This document shows, piece after piece, positions 36,014 through 48,247 of a stretch of 64,000 nucleotides of DNA. The notes beneath the pieces were generated by a model. That model was not told the origin of the DNA and did not search any database. It worked only from the letters and a program-made list of their open reading frames with translations. The DNA lies in the NCBI RefSeq assembly GCF_036850765.1, contig NC_089490.1, positions 278,766,482 to 278,830,481 of the forward strand, in the 5' to 3' direction. Position 1 is the stretch's first letter, and each line of letters begins with the position of its first letter. The translations under genes and the position numbers were made by a program. The stretch comes from Saccopteryx bilineata (lineage: Eukaryota > Chordata > Mammalia > Chiroptera > Emballonuridae).

Positions 36014-38175
36014 AGGTTTTATATTTATTTAAGCAAGAAAATCAGCCACCTCAGGAGAGTACACATGGGTGCAGTACACAGGATGTTTGCAACTTATAAA
36101 GACATTTTATAGGAGACAGAAAAGGGAAAATTTAATATAATGAACTAATAGCTCCCCTCAGATGGGATGGTGAAGGAACTGAGCACTTAGGAGATCCTCG
36201 CTGACCCCAAGGTTGGACCTGGACTTCACAGTGCAGAGGAGTCCTGGAGCCCTTAGGTCTGCCGGGTTCGCTGGGTGAACAAAAAGTGCAGCCAGAAGCT
36301 GAAAGGGACGTGCATTCTGCCTCCTTTGCTTGCGTGACCTTCCAGTGCTAGACTGTCGCCAGAGATAAACATGGAATGAGCTGCAAGGCATTCTGAGGAA
36401 TAAGGGCCACAAAGAAGCTCGTCTAAACATGGAAGTCCTTGGGCAGTATGTCCCAACAAACCCTTTCTGGGGAATTTGCTGGATAAAAAGAATCAGATAA
36501 GCAGGGAGCTGGGAGAGGTCAACATATGAACCAGTAGGGAGTGCTGAATATTGTTGACCTGGAGAACTAAGGCTAGGCGATAGTTATAAGGATATGCTAT
36601 AGTATATAATGGGTGTATGTTCTGGCCATGTAAGTATATAGCATCTGTCAAGAATTCTGAGGCTGGAATAGCTATATGAAAAGAATCTGTTAAAATGAAG
36701 TTTACATCAGATGTAGAGGAAATTTCATTATTGATCATAGTAAAGAGCCAACACACAGTAGCCAAAAAAGAAAAGACTAAGGATATTACATAAAGATACA
36801 CATGTTAATCATCATAGCAAAAATACAAACCTTCCTAAATACATAAATATAAACAGGTAGGTAAATAGAACAGCGGAAGGCTAAACCATAAAATAAGAAA
36901 TACCATGTAGGAGCAGGAAGGTGTGGAATGGGAGAGGCAGGGCTTGGTGGTGGACCTCTCTGAACATCCCTTTGTGTTGATTTGATTTTGGAATTCTGTA
37001 AATATTTTACATAATTATAAAACAATTACACTTAAAAGAAATCACTGAAAATTCAAAGTGAAATGAAACCAGTGAATTTTAACTGTGTTCTAGTTGGTGG
37101 GGTCCTGGGAGCATCAGCAGGACATTCATGTGCACCGTTCTGGTGGCACAGAAAGATGGCAGAAAGAGAAACCGGCCCTTTTGAGTCTAGCAAAACCTGA
37201 CTCATTTACGCTTGGTATACACCAGCCACGGAGATGGAGGCAGCCCCGCAGGTCTGACCTCACACTGAGATCTTGGTGCTCTGCCCCTGTGGTGCCTCCC
37301 ACAACGCATGTGGGGGTCTTTCTCTGGGTCATTTTCAGCTCAACTGCAGCCTCAGAGGCTGTGCCTCTCTGTTCACTGCCACCACTGGGGTCCCAAGTGC
37401 CCCAAAACTGGGCTCTGTGGAGGTGGAAAATAAGCCAGTTCTGTAATTAATCAAGCATCAAAGGGGAGGTGCTTTTTTGTCCCATTTGTGTTGGGGAGCC
37501 TCCAATATCTTGTCGTAGCATCTAATAAAGGTACTCTGCTCTCTGTGTCCAGACTGGTAGTTTACTCTCCATTCACTAGATTTTCAATATTCAGGCAGAG
37601 AGCCTCTTCTCATTAAAGAGAAATCATTTCCTTTCTCATCTTGAGTTGGACTCTTCCTGTGACATAGTTGAATCATCTTTATTTTTCTTCAGACCCAGTT
37701 ATTTCTTTTAAAAACAGCCATAGGAAGTTTGGCTTTCAGTTGGATTGTTACCTGTCTTTGGGGAACACACTCAAATGGTTTAGTTAATAACCAGAAGCTT
37801 TGTTGCAAGTATCATTAACTAATTAATGCGTTGCATAAAATAAAGCATTCAAGTGACTGAAATGTTTGAACGAAGGCGCTTGAGAGGGAGCCCAGCAAAA
37901 ACACTCCTTTGCTGCAGGAGACAGGATGGGTCCTTGAGGATGGGTGGGAAGGACCAAGTTCCACACGCACACACGCACGCATACACACACACACGCACGC
38001 ATACATGCACACACGCACGCACACCAAGAGGAGCAGATGTCCTACATGGATTCAGCTCCTCCAGAGATAAAGAAGGTTTTTCTAATTGAAGTGATGTAAA
38101 AAATAGACTTTGACAATGATGGAGTCTGAGCGTTAAAAAAAAAAAATCCCCGGCTTTTGTGAGGTGTGGGTTTGG
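36014..38175. other. Unassigned intergenic stretch with (CA)n
   Basis: A CA/CG-alternating tract, (CACA/CACG)n, occupies about 37963-38023. No exon or confident repeat is seen elsewhere in it. Confidence 0.5.
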
Positions 38176-38193
38176 AAAATATTTATATTCTCT

Positions 38194-38563
38194 TTTTAAA
38201 AAAGTTACTATTATTATTTTTTTTTGTATTTTTCTGAAGTGAGAAGCAGGGAGGCAGAGAGACAGACTCCCGTATGCACCCAACCGGGATCCACCTGGCG
38301 TGCCCAGTAAGAGTGATGCTCTGCCCATCTGGGGCATTGCTCCGCTGCAACCAGAGCCACTCTAGCGCCTGAGGCAGAGGCCATGGAGACATCCTCAGTG
38401 CCCAGGCCAACTTTGCTCTAATGGAGCCTTGGCTGCGGGAGGCGAAGAGAGAGAGAGAAAAGAGGGAGGAAGGGGGGAAAAGCAGAAGGGCACTTCTCCT
38501 GTGTACCCTGGCCGGGAATTGAACCCAGGACTTTCACATACCAGGAGGATGCTCTACCACTTG
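38194..38563 (-). mobile_element. Ves-type SINE, truncated at the head
   Basis: The core and tail are present but it stops at 'ggtagagcatcc', lacking the first bases of the tRNA-like head. An 18-bp target copy, aaaatatttatattctct, is exact at 38176-38193 and 38564-38581. Confidence 0.93.
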
Positions 38564-38581
38564 AAAATATTTATATTCTCT

Positions 38582-38922
38582 CTCTCTTTTTTTTTTTTAC
38601 AGAGAGAGAGAGAGAGAGAGAGAGATAGACAGGGACAGACAGACAGGAACGGAGAGAGATGAGAAACATCAATCATTAGTTTTTTGTCGCGCATTGCGAC
38701 ACCTTAGTTGTTCATTGATTGCTTTCTCATATGTGCCTTGACCTTGGGCCTTCAGCAGACTGAGTAACCCCTTGCTCGAGCCAGCGACCTTGGGTCCAAG
38801 CTGGTGAGCTTTTGCTCTAACCATATGAGTCCATGCTCAAGCTGGCGACTTCGGGGTCCCGAATCTGGGTCCTCCGCATCCCAGTCTGATGCTCTATTTA
38901 CTGCGCTACCACCTGGTCAGGC
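38582..38922 (-). mobile_element. Second-lineage SINE in the same target
   Basis: Head gcctgaccaggtggtagcgc at 38922 and a (GA)n/T tail at 38582. It uses part of the neighbouring SINE's target duplication as its own: tatttatattctct (38568-38581) against tatttgtattctct (from 38923). Confidence 0.93.
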
Positions 38923-38936
38923 TATTTGTATTCTCT

Positions 38937-39395
38937 TGATTCAGGAGAGTGAGTTGAGGGAAATGGGTTTGGAAAAGCTATAAGATGCAAATCAGTTGAT
39001 GATGACTTTGGCCTTAGGACTTTTAGGAACTGCTGTCTCACTGAAGTGCATCTCAGAAGTCCTTGTCCTTGTAGCAGCAACTGGCAAATTATTTGATTTT
39101 CAACCTAGCTCTTATTTGTCAACTTCTGTATTTTTCTCCTTTAAAGAAAGTGGTTTTTGTTTTGTTTTGCTTGGTGTTGATGATGTGTAAGGAAGGGAAA
39201 AGGCAGAAGTAGAGGTGATTCTGGAAACATGATCACTTGGGTTCTTAGTGCCGGGCAGGGTCAGTGATTTCGTCCATAAAATCATTTAGTTACAAGTCAT
39301 TCATCTGATTTATAATTAGCTGTTACTTCCCGACAATCACTAGAATACTTGGGAATTCTTGTAATGTGAGAAGATCTAGCTTTACAAATGGTTTT
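38937..39395. other. Unassigned stretch
   Basis: AT-rich, with no feature recognised. Confidence 0.45.
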
Positions 39396-39400
39396 CAAAT

Positions 39401-39997
39401 TGTTGGGCAGATAAAATATATTATGCTCACTTTGTTAAAGATGGCGCTGCCCACGTGGAAGCCCGTCTCCCAGGTGATAATATTAGTTACCTTCCTTGCT
39501 TGGGATGGGCGTGATTATATTAATGTGTGTTGGGGTAGGGCTTTCGCACCAAAAGGTTTTAAAAGGAAGAGAGATCACTTTGTTCCGGGGAAGAATGATT
39601 ACGTTCTATGAGGAGCCCATGCTGTAAGAGAGCAGAGAAAGGCCATGTAGAGGAGGCCAGGAGAAGCAGCCAAGATGGCGGAGTGCTGAGGGAGAAGCCA
39701 GTTTGTGCAGAGTTTGTGCGGAGAGAAGGAGATGGGGAACAGAGGTAACTAAGGCTGGTGAGGTAGAAACCTTTGATTCTAGGAAAACTCAGATAAGTCA
39801 GTGGCTTTGGAAGCCCTGAATGGAAAGGGAAGTGTTTTCCCACTATGTGTATTTCTTGCCTGCCAGGTGCAAGCTAGGATTAAAGCTAATGGCCCACCAG
39901 TTCTTGGCTCCATTGTTTCATTATCGTCTGTCCGAATCTAATGCAAACCTGCATGGGCCAGGTGGCTGTGATGGTGACTGTGGCTACTGGCTTTACA
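39401..39997 (+). mobile_element. Solo ERV LTR (597 bp)
   Basis: Ends TGTTGGG...TTTACA with an exact 5-bp target duplication caaat at 39396-39400 and 39998-40002. ATTAAA at 39879-39884 could serve polyadenylation. Same family as 18948-20076. No internal retroviral sequence. Confidence 0.92.
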
Positions 39998-40269
39998 CAA
40001 ATGTAGTGAGATTTTTATGTATACTCAATTTAACAATTAGTGAAGAACTAATATATATATATAACTTATTGAACTTGATTTTGCTGCTTCCATAATTTGC
40101 AGTCTATGATTTTTTTTTCCCAGCCTTAAACATTTCATAGATCCTTTAAACACTGGGTAAGCCTGAGGCTCTGTGTCTTAGCATTTAAAAAATGAAAGGC
40201 ATTCAGACACTCTCTAAGGAAAATCCTAATTCTATTACATTGCTTTGCAGAATTTGTTCTCCTTGGTTA

Positions 40270-40430
40270 TCAAAGTGGATTCTCACCATGGCCCAGGAGG
40301 TAGGCTGCAGGAAGTATAATTAATCCCCTTTTCTAGGGGACTGAATCAGAACTAAGAGGCCAGGGGCAGTATCCTGGGTCCCCCTCCCACTCCAGAACTC
40401 AGACCTGTCCACCTAACCTCATACTTCTGT
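40270..40430 (+). repeat. MIR-like relic
   Basis: 'ggattctcaccatggcccaggaggtaggc' and 'actgaatcagaactaagaggcc' loosely follow the MIR core. Confidence 0.35.
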
Positions 40431-40460
40431 CCCATCAAACAACATTTCCAGTACAACCCC

Positions 40461-41594
40461 TGTAAGGCCAGTGGCCGCTGCCGTAGTGGCCATGCAGGTT
40501 CTCACTTGTTCTCATTGGATTCGGGCAGACGGTAAAGAAACCATGGAGCCAAAAAATGATGGGCCATTCCGTTTATTAAAGTCTCATACCGGCGGACGAA
40601 CAGACAGGAAGGGAAGACTGTTTCCCTCTCATTCAGAGCTCCCAAAGCCCTGGCGCATTCTCTGGTTCCACATCTGCACTCCTCCTCTTCCTCTAAAACA
40701 CAGGCTGGGAAAAAAATCTCTTCTCCAGCAAACATTAGCAATACAATGACCCCTCCCAAGGAGGAAGGTAACCCGCAATTTGCAATCTGCCATCTTGAGG
40801 GCAAGCACCGCAGCCTTTCACAGACCACATACACATGGATGGCACTGCCCAGGCCAATGCAAAATATGTATATAAGTGAGCAAACCTAATGTTGGGCAGA
40901 TAAAATGTATTATGCTCACTTTGTTAAAGATGGAGGCCGTCGCCCAGGTGATATTAATGTGTGTTGAGAATCCTTGTAGCCTGGGGCTTGGTTTTGGGAT
41001 TAAGCCTTTCCCACCCTTTTTGATGTGGGGTGGTACAATCCCATCATGCCTCAGAGAAGTGACTTTGTATTAGAGACTTCCCTATTTTGTATATTGGATT
41101 AGAGGTTGTGAAGCTACAATATAAAATGGGGGCAGAACAGGAGCTTGCGCTCTCGGTTCCTGGAATAGCGTTAGAGAGCAGAGCAGAGAGAGGCCATGTG
41201 GAGTAGGCCAGGAGAAGCAGCCAAGATGGCGGAGTATGGAGTGAGAGGCCAGTTTGTGCAGTTTGGAGCTGGAGAAGGAAGGAGATGGGGAACAGAGGAG
41301 AATAAGGCTGGTGAGCTAGAAACCTTTGATTCTAGGAAACTCGGATAAGTCAGTGGCTTTGTGAGCACTGAATGTGAGTGGGTTTTGGAGCCCAGTGTGT
41401 GTTTTTACTTGCCTGCCGGGTGCAAGCTAGAATGAAAGAAAATGGCCTATCAGTTTTTGGCTCCATTGTTTCTTTACCTACTGTCCGAATCCAATGCGAA
41501 CCTGCATGAACCGGGCAGCTGTGATCGTAGCCCTGGCCTTGGCTTCTGGCCTTACACCTAAAAACACACATTTAAAAAAATTATTTGCTCAGTA
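40461..41594 (-). mobile_element. ERV LTR (type B), interrupted by an opposite LTR
   Basis: On the - strand it ends with the same R-U5-like segment as the type A LTRs (TAAA signal, then 'aatggcccatcattt' and 'ggctccatggtttctttacc') but has an unrelated U3. It continues on the far side of the inserted LTR (40890-41556): the joined flanks follow the start of the neighbouring copy at 41595-42125. Its own outermost bases at 41594 seem to be missing. Confidence 0.75.
40890..41556 (+). mobile_element. Solo ERV LTR (type A, 667 bp) nested in a type B LTR
   Basis: Ends TGTTGGG...CTTACA with an exact 5-bp target duplication cctaa (40885-40889 and 41557-41561). A TATAAA box lies at 41120-41125, so the LTR could act as a promoter toward +. 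The internal provirus is gone. Confidence 0.92.
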
Positions 41595-42125
41595 TGTGGC
41601 CTGTGGCCAATGCTGTTGTGGCCATGCAGGTTCTCATTGGGTTCAGGCAGATGGTAAAGAACAGTGGAGCCAAAAAATGGTGGGCCATTCTGTTTATTAA
41701 AGTCTTGTACCGGCCAATGAGCAAACACACAGGGAAAACACTTCCCTTTCATTCAGGGTTCCCAAAACCCTGACACATTCTCCGGCTCCACAACCAGGAG
41801 AATCTTCTCCAGTTTCTTCTAGAATCAAGGGCCCCACCAGTCTCAGCAGAGCTAGCAAAAGCTCATCACCTCTGGTTCCCCATTTACACTCCTTCTTCTC
41901 TCCCAACAAAACTGGCTAGGCCCACAAAGACCCCTCCTTCAGCAAGCATTAGCAAAACAATGGCTCCTCCCAAGCAGGAAGGTAATCCACAATTTGCAAT
42001 CAACTGCCCTGCTCTGAGGGCAAGCACACACATAGCTGCCCAGTGCCATTTTTTAACAATAAAAGTGAACAACAACAACAACAAAAAATACAAATTTTAC
42101 AAACTCATTTGCCCAGCACCCAACA
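41595..42125 (-). mobile_element. ERV LTR (type B)
   Basis: Ends TGTGGCC and CCCAACA, about 531 bp. It is the homologue of 40461-41594 in the same orientation and lies directly against it. Its right flank (agccc) resembles the left flank of the other copy (acccc at 40456-40460), which would fit two LTRs of one provirus. Confidence 0.8.
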
Positions 42126-42469
42126 AGCCCCATTTTCCTGGTGCTGGCTTTCCATGAGGTCAGAAGACCCAACAGGTGGAGTGAGCTAAATGGGTGTTAT
42201 GTGTTAATTTGCAATCTTTACTGGAATGATTGGGTTTTTCCAGAAGCCTCATGGACAGTTGGTATGTGACCCCACTAAGATGGAGCAGGGATCCCCTACT
42301 TTCCTGTGCCAAAATGGAGCCTGTTGACCTGGGAGAGAGGATGGCTCCCACCTGGGCACATGTTCTGCTTAGTCACCACCCAGACAGCAGGCACAAAGTG
42401 CCCTGGCAGACACAGCTCCGTGGGTCCTCAGGGACATTTGGGTTGGGATAACATTTTGGTTTAGATGAA

Positions 42470-42635
42470 AATGCATTTATCCAGCACCTACTCAACCGGC
42501 GCCCTGTGGTGAGGGCTTCGCAGCTCATTCAGTTCCCACACCAACCACAAGGCAAGACACAGTGCCTTTCCAGAGGTCACTCAGGTAGAAAATGGCAGGA
42601 CTGTGACTGACCCTGCAGTCTGACTTCAGGCTACT
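42470..42635 (+). repeat. MIR-like relic
   Basis: 'gaggtcactcaggtagaaaatggcagga' followed by 'gcagtctgact' is the usual 3' part of a MIR. Confidence 0.5.
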
Positions 42636-42804
42636 CTACTAGTAAACAGATCTACTCTAGTAAAAGGTAAAGAGTAATGTGGCTCTTGGGAAGAGGACAG
42701 TAATGAGAGGGAGACTGACTCCACTTCTCGATTTTCAAGTGGAAAGTATACAGAGTGGACCACCTGTGTGGGACACTCGTACAGTATTTGAGAGGAAGGT
42801 TTCT

Positions 42805-43213
42805 ATTTTTTTTTTTTTTTTTTTTTTTTTGCAATTTTCTGAAGCTGGAAACAGGGATAGACAGTTAGACAGTCTCCCGCATGCGCCTGACCTGGATCCA
42901 CCCGGCACGCCCACCAGGGGCGATGCTCTGCCCACCAGGGGGCGATGCTCTGCCCATCCTGGGTGTCGCCATGTTGCGACCAGAGCCACTCCAGCGCCTG
43001 GGGCGGAGGCCACAGAGCCATCCCCAGCGCCCGGGCCATCTTTGCTCCAGTGGAGCCTTGGCTGCGGGAGGGGAAGAGAGAGACAGAGAGGAAGGCGCGG
43101 CGGAGGTGTGGAGAAGCAAATGGGCGCTTCTCCTGTGTGCCCTGGCCGGGAATCGAACCCGGGTCCTCCGCACACTAGGCCAACGCTCTACCGCTGAGCC
43201 AACCGGCCAGGGC
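42805..43213 (-). mobile_element. Ves-type SINE, young
   Basis: Head at 43213 on the - strand, CpG-rich body and a poly(T) (tail) at 42809-42831. Target copies gaggaaggtttc at 42792-42803 and 43214-43225. Confidence 0.95.
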
Positions 43214-43225
43214 GAGGAAGGTTTC

Positions 43226-44270
43226 ATAAGAGACTCTTTACCTAAGTGTTGGGAAGGGTAAGGGACATCCATGAGGGAGGGTGCAGGGCTCTGGGTCAGC
43301 TATGTGGGGGTTTTATGATCCTTAGCCTGAAAAGGTATGTGTATCTGTCACTAGGGTTCAGAAAGCTGGCTAGAGCTGGGAAGAGGGCCCTTGGCAGGAG
43401 CTGTGGATTTGGTAGAGGGATAGACACCCAAAGAAATCTGCAGGGAGGCAGCTGGGGGAATAAATGCCAGCCGCTCTCATTTGCCTCCCACCCGCTGAGC
43501 TTTTGCCAGGGCCTCCTGTTGGCCAAGCCCAACCAGTAGCCAAGGGAAAGGAAGCCTCATGATAGAGAGGTCAGCTGCCTCAGGCTTGGAGCAGGGTGGA
43601 GCAAGGAGAGGAATGCTTGGGACGAAGAAGTGGAAAATATTCAGCACACAACCATCTGTGTGGAAAACAGGTCAGGAGATTCATATCTGCATCTCTACAT
43701 ATTCTTATGCATGCTTATAGATGGACAAGTTATTTCTGGAATGATATGCACCCTAAAGAAACTGGTAGAAACTTCTGAGAAGTGTCCTACTTTCTACTGT
43801 GTAACTTTATCTACTGTTTGATCTTTTACCTTGTGCATATATTACATATTAAAACCATCCTTCTAATAGGGCATGCATGTATTCTAAACTAGACCTATCA
43901 CAGTGCTCCCCCTTCGGGCCACAGTGATTTGTCAAAGGGGTTGGCACATGACTCACATTCAACCAATCAGAGCCTTTCCTGAGCTTGTCAGTCTGGAGCT
44001 GGGAAGAAGAGAGATCCTTTTCCTTTCCTGGGGTTGAAGAGCCACCAGGATGTGGGTTAAGAGATGTAGTGATAGTAGTAGCAAACAATTGTATAATACT
44101 TGCATTCCATTGAACCATGGAAGTTACTGATATACTCCATCTTTCATTCCCCAAAGGAAATGTCATCTAGTTTAACCTATACATGCCAGCCTCTCAAGGA
44201 GAGGGGTTTATGCAGGGCACACTTACTCGTGGGGTGAGAATTTGGGGGCTGTCTTAGAATTCTGCCTACT
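43226..44270. other. Unassigned intergenic stretch
   Basis: The segment 43845-44080 ('acatgactcacattcaaccaatcagagcc') has the look of an old mammalian repeat but I cannot name it. No exon is recognised. Confidence 0.4.
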
Positions 44271-44279
44271 TTATACACA

Positions 44280-44425
44280 TTACCTCAACTTATCTTCATA
44301 GGAATCCCATAAAATGGATATTATTGTTATTAACCTCATACTATAAATGTGACAACTGAGGAAGAGGAAAGTTAAGTAACTTGTCCAACATCACACAGGA
44401 GGCTGCCGAAGCCAGCAGTGTGCAC
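44280..44425 (+). repeat. MIR-like relic
   Basis: 'acctcatactataaatgtgacaactgagg' then 'aagtaacttgtccaacatcacacag' is the MIR core. Confidence 0.65.
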
Positions 44426-44678
44426 TTGAGTTCCCTTCTGCTGTGTGCCCCAGTGTGGAGGAGCCTCATCACAATAGGGTTGGGGGGCGTGCAGGGGAGA
44501 GGCTGAGCAGCAGGGTCTTGAGTGGTTGGGATCCTGGTCCTAAAGGCAGCACCACTTCAGCTAAGCCTCACATCAGTTATACCAAACAGTCAAGGCCCCT
44601 ACCATGCTTTTGCAAGGGCAAGGAGAATATCTGGTCTTTGCAACAATGTTCTACATCAATACTTCCCCCCATGGAATT

Positions 44679-45120
44679 GGTTGAATAGTGGCTCTCCAAA
44701 AGATACATCCAAGTCTTCACCTTGGAACCTATGAATGTGGCTTTGTTTAGAAAAAGGGTCTTTGCAGATGTAATTAAGAATCTTGAGATGAAATCATTTT
44801 GGACTTAAAGTGCTCCAATGGCTGGTGTCCTTATAAGAGAAAGACAAAGGGAGATTTGAGCCATAGACACAAACACAGGAGGCATGAAGATGGAGGCAGA
44901 GAGTGGAGTGATGTTGCCACAGGCCAAGGAACCTGCTGGCAGCCAACAGGGCCTGGAAGAGGCAAGAACAGAACCTAAACTGGAGCCTTTAGATTGAGCA
45001 TGGCTTGGCTGACACCTTGATTTTGAACTTCTGGTCTCCAGAATTGTGAGAGAATAAATTGTTGTTTTAAGCCACCCAGTTTGTGATGATATGTTATAGC
45101 AGCCTTCGGAGACTAATACA
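44679..45120 (+). mobile_element. MaLR/ERVL-like LTR relic
   Basis: It starts tggttgaatagtggc and ends gagactaataca, with 'ctttgcagatgtaattaag', 'ccttataagagaaag' and the polyadenylation-like 'gagagaataaattg' between. It is the + strand counterpart of 16300-16790 and 49275-49730. Confidence 0.7.
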
Positions 45121-45412
45121 CACCATTTCTTCTTTTCTGGCAAACTGAGTATAAAGGGGTATCAGAAATGTAATGGAGCTCTGGTTTGATCCAAAGTGAG
45201 ATCTAGGTTTGGTTTTCTGTTGATCCCAAAGAAGAAAGCCCTTTAAGGATTCCAGCAGTGAGAAGGAAGGGTTTGAGGATGGTAAAACGTTAAAGGGCAG
45301 CAAGGGAATCTTTGCTCATTTAGGAGATCAAAGAGATTTCTAGAATGGGAAGGAGATAGAGTTGCTCTCGATAAATTTTCTAAGTTTCACAGACTTTCTG
45401 AGTTTCTGTGGC

Positions 45413-45840
45413 AGACAGAATTCTGAGTCGGCTTCCAAAATTATGCCCCCTGCTATATCTACCCTGTGCAAGCTCCTGTCCCTGAGTGTATGTAGACCTG
45501 TGACTGTCATGGGATAGTTACACCCTTGATTGTGTTACATTATATAAGATCCAGCAGTAGCTGACTACAGAGAGATTTTTCTGCTGGCTTTGAAGAATTT
45601 AGCTGTCATTGTGAGAGGGCCAGGTGTCAAGGACCTGTGGGTAGCCTCTAGGAGTTGAAAGCCACCTCCAGCTGACAGCTAGCAAAGAAATAGAAACCTC
45701 AGCTTCGAATTCTGCCAGCAACCTGGATACTTTGGAAGTGAACCCTGAGCATCAGATGAGCCTCAGCCCTCACCTTGATGAGGTGTCTTCGTTACATGAG
45801 CAGAGGACTCCCAACCCACAGAAACCTTGAGATAATGAAG
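45413..45840 (+). mobile_element. ERVL-like LTR relic, second type
   Basis: 'tggcagacagaattctgag', 'gtgttacattatataagatc' (TATA-like) and 'ctgctggctttgaagaa' follow another old mammalian LTR type. The end is near 45840 ('cagaaaccttgagataatgaa'). Confidence 0.55.
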
Positions 45841-46424
45841 GTGGACTATAATGAATGTGGAACGCTCGCTGTTCTTGTGTGGCCAGCAGCTTCCCCCACG
45901 AGCCCTTCAGTGGTTTCCCAGCTGTGCACCTCCAGTAAGAGGTCTCGGCAGGAAAGGCTTTTCCCGGCACCCTACAGGGCATATTTCCAGCAAATTCTGT
46001 TAGCACAGCATCACAGCCATTTCTCTGCCATTCACTAACCACAGCCACACCCTTCCAGTGAGACCTGGACCTCAGCCTGGGTGGGGGAGGGCTGCCATGC
46101 CAGTCCTTGGGGGTCACGGCTGCTCCTTATATCTCTTATACATTCCTTAGAGTTCTCTCTACTTCCTGCCAGCCACTTCCTCGTACCTAGTCCCAGTTAT
46201 AGTTACGGATTCCTACATTAAACTTTCCCTGTGTGGCTTACTGTGAGGTTTCTCGCTCATGGCGGGACCCAGTTGAGGCACTGTTCCCAGGAGCCCGCGG
46301 GCACCGAGTGCTAAGCACGGAGCGGATACCTGCAGAGACCTGGGAGGGCATGGGCCTGTCTCCCAAGAGCAAACATGATGCCCACATGAAGCAGACAGAG
46401 CACAGGACTGTGAGAGGCTGTTTC

Positions 46425-46598
46425 TTTATTTTTAAAATTAATTATTTTTTTAAAAGATTCTATTCATTTTAGAGAGGAAGGTGGGGAGCAGGAAGCATCA
46501 ACTACCATATGTGGCTTGACTAGGCACCCCTGGTTTTGAACTGCGACTTCAGCATTCAAGGTTGATGTTTTATCCACTGCACCACCCCAGATCAGGCA
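46425..46598 (-). mobile_element. Second-lineage SINE, short or truncated
   Basis: Target copies agaggctgtttc at 46413-46424 and just after 46598. The head is degraded ('gcctgatctggggtggtgca'). Confidence 0.85.
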
Positions 46599-46872
46599 AG
46601 AGGCTGTTTCCAACCCTGCTTCTGCAGGTGATTATGGGATTGAGGGGATCACCCAGTCACTCTGGTTGCTCATCTGTGCCCTGAAGGCAGTGGGCTGCAT
46701 GAACTTGTGTTAGTGTACAAGCTAAGCTGCTATAACAAAGTAACATAAAGAACACAGATGTTTACTCTTTTTCAAATAAGTTGTCCTTTCAGCAGGGGTC
46801 CAAGGTGACAGGCTGCTCTGCTCTACATAGTCACTCAGGGACTCAGGTTCTATCCATTTTGTTGCTTTGCCC

Positions 46873-47361
46873 TCACTTATCACCTTCATCCTCATGGTTG
46901 TGGTTCATGGAAAGGTGGAGGCATGGAGGAGCAGTGATGTAGCGAACATAACTGGCGCCCAGGGCACGACACTTTATTGACGCCAACTGCACTTCTACTA
47001 TGTTTTTCTTGTTTGTCTTGGAGACCATTTGGCACCTCTCTGCGAGTGGTGCCCGTGGCATGATAGACCTCCCCCCCACGCCACTGTGGAGGAGCGTGTG
47101 CTCAATGCCTTGAAGTTCAGACTCAGGAGTGGTGCCTGTCACCTCCATTTGCATTCCAGCATGGTGCACTTGGTCACATGACCACGCCAAATGGGACAGG
47201 AGGTTGGGATACGGGCAGTGCTCAGCCACAATGGAGTAATAGAAGCGAGAGGACGGTGGGGGGCACTGGTCCATGCCCACCATGCCTGTTCCAGCTCTGC
47301 CAGACCCCTTCACATGCCACCCCCGCCACTGGCACTTAGAGAAGGAAACGTCCTTGTCCAC
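46873..47361 (-). other. Unidentified 162-codon open frame
   Basis: An open - strand frame with no recognised domain. The segment on its 3' side ('cagtgatgtagcgaac...ggcgcccagggca') looks like one end of a hAT-type MITE, and the rest is GC-rich. I do not think it is a gene. Confidence 0.15.
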
Positions 47362-47784
47362 ATGGGAAATACAAGGTTTATTGTTCTGCTTTTGCTTTTA
47401 GAATCAAGATCCTTAGCATTTGCAAAAATGTCTTTTAATGCTAAAAAGTGAGGAGGTGGCAGATGTGACTAACAACACAGTCCCTGTGCATCTGCTAGGG
47501 AATATGAAGTTTTCCTCCAATGTAACAAATTAAAACCCATCTGGGATTTGAGAAGTCTGACTAAGATTTCCTGGATCTGTTTGCCAATGAAGCAATAATG
47601 AAAGTGAAGGAATTGAAGAAAAGTGAAGAAAACGATAAGTTTAAAGAACCCCTGTGTGTCAAGTAGGGCAAAGGCTTGTGAATTTTTATACATTTTACTC
47701 AGATATAGGACAGTGTTGTTTAAAGATTTAGGGAGACTGAGGATTAAAATAAAGACCAGAAAATAATTTAAGTCATCTTTGTGC

Positions 47785-47990
47785 TTTTATATGCCAGGCA
47801 CTATTCTAAGACCTTAAACATAAAAATTCATCTAATCTTCATAAAAATATTTTGAAATAAAGACTAGTATACCCATTCTAGAGATGTGGAAATGGAAACA
47901 GAAAAAGGAGAAATAACTTACTCAAATCACACAGCTAGTAAGTAGTGGATACAGGATTTGAAGTAAAGTAATTTGACTCCAGAGCCAGTG
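47785..47990 (+). repeat. MIR relic
   Basis: 'gccaggcactattctaagacc', 'cacacagctagtaagtagtgg' and 'gactccagagccagtg' span the MIR from core to end. Confidence 0.75.
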
Positions 47991-48247
47991 CCAGGAGCCA
48001 GCAACCTTTTCCTGTAAATATCAGCTAGTAGACATATTCTAGGCTCTGTGGGTTAAGAGTCTCTGTCACAGCTTACTCAACTTTGTTGTTGAAGCGTGAA
48101 GACAGCCACAGACAATGTGGGAACAAATGGTTATGGTGTGTTCCAATAAGACCTTATCTATGTACACCAAACTTTGCATTTCATGTAATTTTCACACATC
48201 ACAAAATATTCTTTTTTTTTTTTTAGCTATTTACAAATGTAAGAAGG

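Noticed and set aside
42679..43197. Open frames of 140-220 codons at 4.8, 12.5, 19.2, 31.0 and 42.8 kb
   Set aside because: They run through CpG-rich Ves SINEs, and similar peptides recur at every copy. There is no gene context.
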